DNA of 36,423 bases, from the NCBI GenBank assembly GCA_035281845.1, contig DATEVL010000132.1:1-36423 (forward strand). The letters are read 5' to 3'. Source of the DNA: DATEVL01 sp035281845 (GTDB lineage: Bacteria; Chloroflexota; Anaerolineae; Anaerolineales; E44-bin32). A model generated the notes under the pieces. The model made no database searches, was not told the DNA's origin, and saw only the letters and a list, made by a program, of their open reading frames with translations. Of the stretch, positions 7,607 to 16,607 are shown piece by piece. Made by a program: the position numbers and the translations under genes. How positions within the stretch are numbered: the first letter of the stretch is position 1; each line of letters opens with the position of its first letter.

Positions 7607-8730
7607 GCGCGTCGCACTGCGCCTCGCATCGAATCTTCGAGCGCCGTCAGCAACCTCTGGACATTCTCCGAACGGCTGGATTCTCCCATCAGGCCGATGC
7701 GCCAGACCTTTCCTGCGAGCGGGCCGAAGCCGCCGGCGATCTCGATCGACTGCTCGAGCAGGAGCCGGCGTCGGATCTCGGCTTCATCGAAGGTACCCGG
7801 CAGGCGAGGCGTCGAGAGAGTCGGAAGCCGTATCGGCTCGGGCACGAGCAGAGGCAGGTCGAGTCGTTCCAAGCCGTCCCATAACAGCCTGGCATTCGCC
7901 GCGTGTCGCTTGAAGCGCGCAGGCAAACCTTCCTCCACCGCCAACCGTAAGGCCGCACGCAACCCGAAGGCCGTGCTGATGGGCGCCGTGTGGTGGTACA
8001 CCGGCCGGTCGCTCCAGTACTGGCCGAGCAGCTGCAGGTCGAAGTAGAAAACCACCGGGCTCGAGCTCCGGCGCGCCATGGCCGCCCGCGCCCGATCGCC
8101 CACTGTGATCGGGGAAAGCCCCGGCGGAGCCGACAGCGACTTCTGCCCGGCGCTGTACGCGAGATCGACGTCCCAGGCGTCGATCTCGACCGGCAATCCG
8201 CCGAGCGAGGTGACGACATCCAGCACCAGCAACGCCCCGTGACGGTGGCAGGCGGCGGCGATCTCGGCGATCTCCGGCTGGAGGGCGCCGGTGGAGGTCT
8301 CGGCGTGGACCAATGTGACCAGCTTGGCCGGGCGGGCGGCGAGCGAGGCGTCGATGGCCGATGGATCCTGCACTTCCCCCCACGGCACTTCCAGCCGCGC
8401 CACCTGTGCGCCGTATCGTCCTCCCATCTCCGCCAAGCGTTCCCCGAAGTATCCTTGGATGCACGCCAGCATTGGATCGCCAGGCTCGATCAAGTTGCTG
8501 AGCGCGGCCTCCATGGCGGCCGTGCCGGTGCCGGAGATCGCCAGAGTAAGGTCGTTTTGTGTCTGGAAGACGGCCCGCAACATGGCGCGGATGTCGGCCA
8601 GCACCGAAAGGAATTCCGGGTCGAGGTGGCCAAGCAGGGGCGTGGCCATCGCCTGCAGGACTCGGGGGTGAACCATGCTCGGGCCCGGCCCTAGCAGCAG
8701 ACGCGGCGAAGGACTCGGATCTCGCTCCAT
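7603..8730 (-). CDS. Class V PLP aminotransferase (alanine-glyoxylate / serine-pyruvate type)
   Basis: 375-residue pyridoxal-phosphate enzyme of the AGXT/serine-glyoxylate aminotransferase group, cytoplasmic, which moves an amino group between alanine or serine and glyoxylate. It opens with the family's LLLGPGPSMVHPRVLQAM and has the SGTGTAAMEAAL cofactor loop. HAETSTGALQP comes next, then LVLDVVTSLGGLP with the PLP-pairing Asp171. The lysine that binds PLP is Lys197 in YSAGQKSLSAPPGL. The ATG at 8730 follows a clear GAGGAG site. It lies 41 bp downstream of a small membrane protein gene, possibly in one operon. Its TAA overlaps the TAA of the convergent LysM gene in one TTAA. The exact amino acid pair is not decided by the sequence. 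Confidence 0.92.
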   Translation of the reverse strand: MERDPSPSPRLLLGPGPSMVHPRVLQAMATPLLGHLDPEFLSVLADIRAMLRAVFQTQNDLTLAISGTGTAAMEAALSNLIEPGDPMLACIQGYFGERLAEMGGRYGAQVARLEVPWGEVQDPSAIDASLAARPAKLVTLVHAETSTGALQPEIAEIAAACHRHGALLVLDVVTSLGGLPVEIDAWDVDLAYSAGQKSLSAPPGLSPITVGDRARAAMARRSSSPVVFYFDLQLLGQYWSDRPVYHHTAPISTAFGLRAALRLAVEEGLPARFKRHAANARLLWDGLERLDLPLLVPEPIRLPTLSTPRLPGTFDEAEIRRRLLLEQSIEIAGGFGPLAGKVWRIGLMGESSRSENVQRLLTALEDSMRGAVRRA

Positions 8731-8771
8731 AGCTCCTCGGAGGGGCGGGCGGACCTTATGGCGAGGCGGAG

Positions 8772-9482
8772 CTAAGCGGTGACGGCGGCGGAGACGGGGG
8801 CGGTAGCCCGGCGAGTACTCAGCAAGTAACCTGCGAAGATCAGCACGACCGCAACCAGCTCGGTGACCCGGAACAGGCCCGGTCCCCCGAGCGCGCCCAG
8901 CGAATGCGCGGCGGCGGCGACTAGCCCGCCCAGCGCGATCAGTGAGACGCCCGTCACCCGGTTACTGGGGACGTCGTGCCGGCGGCGGAAGCTCCACAGC
9001 GAGTAGGCCGCGGCACCGATGAAAGCCACACTCCCCATGATGTTAGCGATGACGACAAAGATGCGGACCGGAATGAATGGGAAGACCTTGACCTCGACGA
9101 AACCCAGCGAGTCCACCTGACCCAGGAGCGCCGGGTCGATCGGATAGGTGAAGATCAGGGCCGCACCGACGATCGAGAGCGCGGCGACGACCCAGGTGAA
9201 GACACGGGCCCAGCGCGGGCTGGCGCTCAAATGGAGCGATCCGGCGCCCAGCCAGGCGGCCACCATCAAGGCGCCGAAGGCGTAATAGACCCGGTAGGCG
9301 AACGGGGTCCAGGCACCGTTCAGTGCCGCGGCGGTCTCCGCTGCTACCGCCAGCGTCCACACCAGCAACGCCCACGCCCACAGAAGGGAGTGCAGGTTAC
9401 GCCGTGAGACCCATTGGGCAGCCACGATGATCGTGAAGGTGGCGCTGACGACGAGGTCGATGCTCGAAAGCAGTATGGGCAT
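8772..9482 (-). CDS. Polytopic membrane protein of unknown function
   Basis: I do not recognise a named family. The 236-residue product from ATG 9482 is almost entirely hydrophobic, with about seven membrane segments (roughly 5-25, 30-50, 60-82, 90-112, 132-155, 165-188, 200-222) joined by short basic loops such as WVSRRN and SFRRRHD. Its size resembles the seven-helix sensor modules found at the N-termini of some signalling proteins, but no output domain is attached. The longer frame starting at 9659 is rejected because GGAAGGGG precedes ATG 9482 at good distance and a fitting promoter (9511-9539) lies just upstream. It is followed 41 bp later by the aminotransferase gene. Confidence 0.7.
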   Translation of the reverse strand: MPILLSSIDLVVSATFTIIVAAQWVSRRNLHSLLWAWALLVWTLAVAAETAAALNGAWTPFAYRVYYAFGALMVAAWLGAGSLHLSASPRWARVFTWVVAALSIVGAALIFTYPIDPALLGQVDSLGFVEVKVFPFIPVRIFVVIANIMGSVAFIGAAAYSLWSFRRRHDVPSNRVTGVSLIALGGLVAAAAHSLGALGGPGLFRVTELVAVVLIFAGYLLSTRRATAPVSAAVTA

Positions 9483-9510
9483 GAGAACCCCTTCCGGCTG
9501 GACTGGGTTG

Positions 9511-9539
9511 ATGCTAACGGGTCCTGCCCGACAGGTCAA
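9511..9539 (-). promoter_or_regulatory. Sigma70-type promoter of the membrane protein-aminotransferase unit
   Basis: On the minus strand TTGACC (9534-9539) is separated by 17 bp from TAGCAT (9511-9516). The transcription start should fall near 9504, about 20 nt before the ATG at 9482 and upstream of its Shine-Dalgarno. Confidence 0.6.
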
Positions 9540-9553
9540 TACCGATGGGTCAG

Positions 9554-9570
9554 GGATATTTGTGATATCC
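9554..9570. promoter_or_regulatory. Operator-like palindrome
   Basis: The arms GGATAT and ATATCC are separated by TTGTG. The AT-rich palindrome stands out from its GC-rich surroundings and sits 14 bp upstream of the -35 box of the membrane protein gene, a position typical for a regulator site. Confidence 0.4.
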
Positions 9571-9980
9571 ACGACGGCCGAAGGGGATGTGGGAGCGCAC
9601 ATACCAACCATGAGGCCATCCTCTTCACCGGCCACACTCCGCCCTTCGCGACAGAGCATCCGGTCGGCGCCTTGGCGGGATCGAACCCCGTGATGGACCT
9701 TTGCCTTCGGCGAGCCGGGGCCGAGCCGATGGGTCTAGCCGATGCGGACGTTGGCTCGGCCTCTGGGAGTCGCTTGTCACCGGCCGTCCGGCCGCCATGA
9801 AGCCTCTCCCGCCGGGCCAGATTCGAGGTGATCCAATGGAGTGTCCTTTCGTGCACCCCCTGGTTGTGGCTGTTTCGGAACTTGGGTGCGGGCGGAGCGC
9901 GTCATTGTCTAGACACCCATCCTGGGAACCTTGCAAACACCTAACAAAACGCGCGCTCTCCTACAGGAAACTGGAATAAT
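9571..9980. other. Gene-free stretch
   Basis: No credible coding region was seen here. Short open frames on both strands have composition unlike proteins and no ribosome sites. A T-loop-like motif near 9674-9690 (minus strand) is not part of a foldable tRNA. The 9930-9980 part is notably less GC-rich than the rest of the window. Confidence 0.5.
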
Positions 9981-10052
9981 GGGGAGCGAGGCGCCCGGGT
10001 CGAGAGACCCGAGCACCAGAAAGCGAGGCCCGCTGCCGCCGCCTCGCTTTTT
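9981..10052 (+). ncRNA. Possible small RNA or 3' end with GNRA hairpin and intrinsic terminator
   Basis: Two clear hairpins lie in a row. CGGGTC-GAGA-GACCCG (9996-10011) has a GNRA tetraloop. The second hairpin is a terminator. The segment AGCGAGGC occurs twice (9986-9993 and 10022-10029) and both copies can pair with GCCTCGCT at 10041-10048, so two mutually exclusive structures are possible. AATAAT at 9975-9980 could be a -10 box, but no -35 is visible. Whether a separate RNA is made is inference. Confidence 0.3.
10020..10052 (+). terminator. Rho-independent terminator
   Basis: The stem AAAGCGAGGC / GCCTCGCTTT (10020-10029 and 10041-10050) is followed by a run of five T (10048-10052). It also has A residues on its 5' side, so it may work in both directions. 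No annotated gene ends just upstream on the plus strand. Confidence 0.7.
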
Positions 10053-10143
10053 CGCGAGCCCAGATCACGCCCCGCAGCGGAGAGGTCCCGGCCCGGGGGA
10101 AAGGGGGTCCGGTGCGATACACTCGATTTGACGGCTGTCCAGG

Positions 10144-10172
10144 TTGCCTCGACGGGCTCGGGCCTCTATACT
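10144..10172 (+). promoter_or_regulatory. Promoter of the diguanylate cyclase-XRE operon
   Basis: TTGCCT (10144-10149), 17 bp, TATACT (10167-10172). Transcription would start near 10179, leaving a 42 nt leader. In that leader GGACC and GGTCC can pair just ahead of the GAGGG ribosome site. Confidence 0.55.
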
Positions 10173-10220
10173 AGGCAGCATTCTGGACCCCGATCCGAGG
10201 TCCTTCTGAGGGCCACCTAG

Positions 10221-11627
10221 ATGCAGCCTGATTACCGGCGACTCGCGGAAAGCTCCGCCGACGCCGTTTTTCGCTGGCTCTTCGAATCCGGCCTGTCCTA
10301 TGCCAATCCAGGCTTTGAGCGAATGACGGGGGTCGCCGCGACTGGGCTCCCGGATCCTGGGCTGATTCGGAGCCTGATCGAGCCGCTGGCACGAGCGGAG
10401 TTCGACGGCGTCGTAGAGCGCTTGCGTCACGGCGCCGCCACCCAAGAGACCATGGTCGCCCAATTGTTGCGGCGCGACGGCGGCCCGGTGTGGGTCGAAT
10501 TTCTTCTCGTTCCGGTGGAGAACGGGCGAGGCGAGGTGATCGGAATCGACGGCGTGGGGCGAGACGTTTCCCAGCACCTGGCCGTGGCCGACCAGCTCAG
10601 CCGCCGGACGCTGGAGCAGGCAACGCTGCTCCAAGTGCAACGCGAGTTGTTGGCACAGTTGGACCTCGAGCCGACCCTGAACAAGATCGTCGAACGAGCG
10701 CAACGCCTTCTGCACGCTACGACCTGTACCATCTTCCTGTTGGAGGCCGACGGGTTGATGCTTCGCCCGCTGGCGTCGGCCGGAGAATTCACCGAGGAAT
10801 TGATGAGACAGCGCCCGCGGCTTGGCGAAGGTCTCACAGGATGGGTCGTCGAGCACGGTCTTCCCCAGAAGGTGGATCGGACGAGCCGGGATGCTCGCCC
10901 GGTGCAGGTGTCGAACACGCCGATCGACGACGAGAGCCTGCTGTGTGCGCCGCTCGAGATCCGCGGCCAGGTGGCGGGGGCGCTCTTGCTGAGCGGAGAG
11001 CCGGAACAGTACACCGAGAACGACCTCGATTTCCTCGTGGCGCTGGCCCAGGTGGCCTCCCTGGCGATCGCCAACTCCCAGACCTTCGACCAGGTGCAGC
11101 ATCAGGCGACGATCGACGAGCTGACCAAAGCCTTCAATCGTCGATTCCTGACCCAGAACCTGAGGGTCGAGCTGGCGCGGGCCGCTCGCCTCGGTTACTC
11201 GGTTGGATTGCTGATGGCCGACGTCGACAATCTAAAGGGGATCAACGACGACCACGGACACCTGGTCGGCGACGACTTGTTGAGGGCAGTGGTCGAGGGC
11301 CTGCGGGCGGGGATCCGGGAGAGTGACTGGGTGGCGCGTTACGGTGGAGACGAGTTCGCCGTTGTCCTGCCGGGATGCTCACCCGACCAATTGCAGGTGG
11401 TTGGAGAGAAATTGCGGCGCAGTGTCGCCGAGCACCGTTTGCTGTTGAAGGACGGCAGGAGCCTCGGGATCACGGTCAGTCTGGGCGGCTCGGTCTTTCC
11501 CGAAGTGGCGCGCGACCTGGAGGAGCTCTTGAGCCAGGCCGACGCCAACGAACTTCGGGCGAAGCAAGCCAGCGGCGACCAAGTGATCATCGAGGCCTTG
11601 GCCGGCCGCGAATCCGCCGATCGCTAA
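10221..11627 (+). CDS. PAS-GAF-GGDEF diguanylate cyclase
   Basis: 468-residue soluble enzyme that should make cyclic di-GMP from two GTP. Residues 1-125 form a PAS-like sensor (RRLAESSADAVFRWLFE; GVGRDVSQHL at its end). A short helical linker leads to a GAF domain (about 150-290, LHATTCTIFLLEADG and GEGLTGWVVEHG). The GGDEF domain follows (about 295-460) with FNRRFLTQNL and DVDNLKGINDDHGH. The active-site motif GGDEF is intact at 375-379. An RxxD inhibitory-site motif (RESD, 366-369) stands five residues before it, so feedback inhibition by c-di-GMP is likely. There is no membrane segment. Start ATG has a GAGGG site upstream. It is followed after 7 bp by the XRE-family regulator, strongly suggesting co-transcription. 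The ligand of the sensor domains is unknown. Confidence 0.92.
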   Translation: MQPDYRRLAESSADAVFRWLFESGLSYANPGFERMTGVAATGLPDPGLIRSLIEPLARAEFDGVVERLRHGAATQETMVAQLLRRDGGPVWVEFLLVPVENGRGEVIGIDGVGRDVSQHLAVADQLSRRTLEQATLLQVQRELLAQLDLEPTLNKIVERAQRLLHATTCTIFLLEADGLMLRPLASAGEFTEELMRQRPRLGEGLTGWVVEHGLPQKVDRTSRDARPVQVSNTPIDDESLLCAPLEIRGQVAGALLLSGEPEQYTENDLDFLVALAQVASLAIANSQTFDQVQHQATIDELTKAFNRRFLTQNLRVELARAARLGYSVGLLMADVDNLKGINDDHGHLVGDDLLRAVVEGLRAGIRESDWVARYGGDEFAVVLPGCSPDQLQVVGEKLRRSVAEHRLLLKDGRSLGITVSLGGSVFPEVARDLEELLSQADANELRAKQASGDQVIIEALAGRESADR

Positions 11628-11634
11628 TCCCCCC

Positions 11635-12171
11635 ATGGAGCCGAGCCAACCGGCCTCCAAGTATGCCGCGCTCTTCGAGTACCTTCGCCGGCGGCCGGAG
11701 CTGGCCGTCCATCTGACCCTGAACGAGGTCGAGAAGATTCTTGGGGCGCCGCTGCCGCGTTCGGCGAGAACAAGCCGCTCGTTCTGGAGTAACCGGCGAG
11801 GCGGTTTGCAGTCCGCGGCCTGGCTCACCGCCGGGTTCGCGGTCACGCAGGTCGACTTGCGTCGGAAGGGCGTCGTCTTCGAGCGGCGCACATCCGTCCC
11901 GGAGGTGGAGTGGAAACCCGGGAAAGGTCGGTGGGACGGCGAGATGGTTCGGGCGTTGCGCCAACACCTGGGCCTGAACCAAGCGGGAATGGCCGACGTG
12001 CTCGGCGTGCGTCAGCAGACGATCAGCGAGTGGGAAAACGAGATGTACGTGCCAAGCCGGAGTCGATCGAAACATCTGGATCTGGTGGCGGAGAGATCGG
12101 GATTCGGCTACCGCGCGGTCCCAGAAACGGGCGCCAAAGAGAGTATTGACAGGAATTCCGATACCGTGTAG
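11635..12171 (+). CDS. Two-domain XRE-family DNA-binding regulator (DUF7662-like N-terminus)
   Basis: 178-residue predicted regulator. The C-terminal part (about 100-155) is a Cro/C1-type helix-turn-helix: MVRALRQHLGLNQAGMADVL, then GVRQQTISEWENEMYVPS, a classic recognition-helix pattern. The N-terminal 85 residues match what I recall of the DUF7662-type domain. It begins KYAALFEYLRRRPE, then LTLNEVEKILGAPLPRSAR, FWSN and AWLTAGFAVTQVDL, and has an unknown role. It lies 7 bp after the diguanylate cyclase, in the same operon. The stop codon TAG forms the first three bases of a -10 box, and the -35 of that promoter lies in codons 171-173, so a new transcript starts exactly at the end of this gene. 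Autoregulation at that site is possible but unproven. Confidence 0.75.
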   Translation: MEPSQPASKYAALFEYLRRRPELAVHLTLNEVEKILGAPLPRSARTSRSFWSNRRGGLQSAAWLTAGFAVTQVDLRRKGVVFERRTSVPEVEWKPGKGRWDGEMVRALRQHLGLNQAGMADVLGVRQQTISEWENEMYVPSRSRSKHLDLVAERSGFGYRAVPETGAKESIDRNSDTV

Positions 12172-12174
12172 GAT
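12146..12174 (+). promoter_or_regulatory. Near-consensus sigma70 promoter inside the end of the XRE gene
   Basis: A perfect -35 TTGACA (12146-12151), an optimal 17 bp spacer and TAGGAT (12169-12174). The spacer holds the palindrome GGAATTCC (12152-12159), a candidate operator. It is the best -35/-10 pair in the window, yet no open reading frame follows it. Transcription would begin near 12181, at the first hairpin of the non-coding stretch. Confidence 0.65.
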
Positions 12175-12179
12175 GTCAA

Positions 12180-12440
12180 AACCAGGGGGTCCCCTGGTTC
12201 CGGGTGGCTGAGGGTCGATTGACCCTGGCGAGGGCGCCCGGGCGATGGTCCTGCAGGGGGCGGGACCGGAACCCCGGGCGTTCTTGCTGGGAGTCGTGAG
12301 GCGGAGGAACGCGAGGGGAGACCGAGGACTCAGGGCGGCTGCGTTCGTCCGGGGAAGGATTGGCCCGTGCGCGGACGCTTCGGCGGAAAGAGACTCTTGC
12401 CCGGAGGCGTGATCCGTCCTGGAGATCAGTGAAGGAAGGT
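12180..12440 (+). ncRNA. Candidate structured non-coding RNA
   Basis: The 260 bp after the strong promoter contain no convincing ORF but many complementary segments. AACCAGGGG/CCCCTGGTT is at 12180-12199. AGGGTC-GATT-GACCCT is at 12211-12226. CGCCCGGG (12235-12242) pairs with CCCGGGCG (12273-12280), enclosing GGTCC/GGACC (12247-12251, 12263-12267). GAACGC (12307-12312) pairs with GCGTTC (12341-12346). GTCCG (12347-12351) pairs with CGGAC (12372-12376), and TGATC (12410-12414) with GATCA (12424-12428). I checked by eye for RNase P, tmRNA, SRP and 6S RNA signatures and found none. High GC makes chance stems common, so this is a hypothesis. No poly-T terminator is visible before the convergent gene. 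Confidence 0.4.
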
Positions 12441-12441
12441 C

Positions 12442-13572
12442 TTAACGAGGAGCTGTCGCCGACGTGGTGGTGGCGGAAATAGTCTTGGTGAGCCCGCTGC
12501 TCGACGATTCGGCCTGAAGCAGGCGGCGGAGTTCGTCCATCATGGAGCGGACGGAGGAAGCGTAAAGCCGTCGGAAGACAGGCACGGAGATCAACCGGGG
12601 TGAAATCAGGACCCGGTACCGACTGAAGACGCGCGTCCCATCTGGGGTGGGCTCTAGTTGAATGGTGTTGAGGGCCTGAGGTCGGCCGTCGCTTGGGCGG
12701 GCGATCTCCTCCGTGAAATAGTCGAAAGGGTGCCAGTCGAGGATCGTATGAGCGCGTTCGAGTTTCGTCCCGTGGGTGCAGTGGGTCTTCAGGCCTACCC
12801 CACTCCGGTCGCCCGAAGGTGAAACTCGTTCTGCGGTGAGCCCGATCCATTTCGACCGCCGCCGCGGATCGTTGAACCAATCCCACACGACGGTCGGTGG
12901 CGCCGGCAGGTCGATGACGACCTCGACGTCGGCATCGGCGGCGCTCACCAATACAGTTCGGCTCCGTCGCAGATCGTCCAGGCGGGCGCGCAGGTCGAGG
13001 CTGTAGGTGCGGACGGGGGGCAAGGACTCGTATTCTTCGACCTGCTGATGCAGCCCGTCGACGGAAATCCCGAGTCGGTTGGCGGCCGGTTCGGAAAGCA
13101 GAAGATAGGCCTCCCATCCGGTGGACTCGCCGACATGATTCTTCAGCAGGCGGTGGGCCAGGTTCACATCCGATCCGAGCGGCTTGCCCGGGCCGGTGAC
13201 GGCCTGCAAGACGTACTGGCCGTCATGGACGATGAATTTCAGGTCGAGGATGGGGATGGCCTAGCACGCCGAGCAGGAGCAGGTGGTGTGGAGGCGGATC
13301 GCCTCGACCCTCCCGTGGAAGGCGCCATACGTCTGCTCGATGAGTTCGAGCAACGTCTCTCCGCGGGGGAATGCACCCTCTGGCGCGTAGGCAAAGACGG
13401 CGTCGCCCTCGATCTCGGCTACGGTCAGGGCCGGTCGCAGGTGTTCCACAACCAGTTGGAGCAGTTCGATGAGAATGTCGTGGGCGTGCTCGAGTTCGGT
13501 TTGGGCGAGAAACGCGGTGAAGCCGCTGATGTCGGCCAGGACTAGCGTGCCATGCTGGGTGCGGGAACTCAT
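12442..13572 (-). pseudogene. Cyclase-like DUF2652 plus SRPBCC fusion gene interrupted by an in-frame TAG
   Basis: One reading frame of 377 codons from ATG 13572 to TAA 12442, broken only by TAG at codon 104 (13261-13263). The first part (1-103) starts like a class III nucleotidyl cyclase relative, VLADISGFTAFLAQTELEHAHDI, with AEIEGDAVFAYAPEG, ending in TTCSCSAC. After the stop the frame continues with AIPILDLKFIVHDGQYVLQ and VNLAHRLLKNHV, the normal rest of the DUF2652 domain. An SRPBCC/START-like lipid- or ligand-binding domain follows (about 215-360, VIDLPAPPTVVWDWFNDPRRRSKW). In relatives as I recall them, a K, R or Q stands where the TAG is. The downstream part could restart at TTG 13209. 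It lies 82 bp after the aconitase gene. Function unknown. Alternatives are a sequencing error or readthrough. Confidence 0.75.
13261..13263 (-). other. In-frame amber codon inside the DUF2652 domain
   Basis: The TAG directly follows the CSCSAC cysteine cluster. Both flanks read on in the same frame into family-typical sequence, with no frameshift. A single base change from AAG, CAG or TGG would create it. Confidence 0.85.
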
Positions 13573-13654
13573 CTCGGCTGATCTGCGTCCGCCCGACCGG
13601 GCGCGGCCGACCGAGTGTTCGACGAGGGCGCGGGGCGGCGCTGCCGGCCTGCGC

Positions 13655-16369
<2,715 letters not shown>

Positions 16370-16448
16370 CGGCAACTCCGGTGGGGCGTGGGGAGGCGTC
16401 GAAGAGGGCTCGAGCAAACCGGCCGTCGAAGGATGAGACGCCGATGCG

Positions 16449-16456
16449 AGTATAAT
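16449..16456. promoter_or_regulatory. Overlapping divergent -10 boxes between acnA and the GAF kinase
   Basis: AGTATAAT reads TATAAT on the plus strand (16451-16456, toward the kinase) and TATACT on the minus strand (16449-16454, toward acnA). One symmetric element could serve both genes. Leaders would be about 145 nt (kinase) and 73 nt (acnA). -35 boxes are weak on both sides. Confidence 0.45.
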
Positions 16457-16509
16457 CGATCCGACTGGCGGGCGGGGGCCTCCCTGGGCCGCCTGCCGCG
16501 CGCCCACAG

Positions 16510-16534
16510 GCCGTCCCCTCCGGACGGCTCCTTT
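16510..16534 (+). promoter_or_regulatory. Leader hairpin, possible attenuator, ahead of the GAF kinase
   Basis: GCCGTCC (16510-16516) and GGACGGC (16522-16528) form a 7 bp stem with a CCTCC loop, followed by TCCTTTAT. The T run is short, so termination would be weak. It lies in the long kinase leader. Confidence 0.3.
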
Positions 16535-16607
16535 ATGTCCGGGTCCGACCACGTTACGGTGGCTCGAGCGGACGGGTTCGGTTCGGCGGAGGTCGAGTCG
16601 AGGGGCG

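Noticed and set aside
9483..9659. N-terminal extension of the small membrane protein to 9659
   Set aside because: It would run through a good promoter, and GGAAGGGG marks ATG 9482 as the start.
9660..9740. tRNA-like T-loop GGTTCGATCCCGCC on the minus strand
   Set aside because: The T stem pairs at only three of five positions and no matching acceptor 5' strand is found about 72 nt upstream.
12180..12440. RNase P RNA, tmRNA, SRP RNA or 6S RNA identity for the candidate RNA
   Set aside because: None of the conserved core motifs of these classes were found by eye on either strand.
12176..13117. Minus-strand open frame covering the candidate RNA region
   Set aside because: Out of phase with the DUF2652-SRPBCC frame and Arg/Pro/Ser-rich throughout; no ribosome site.
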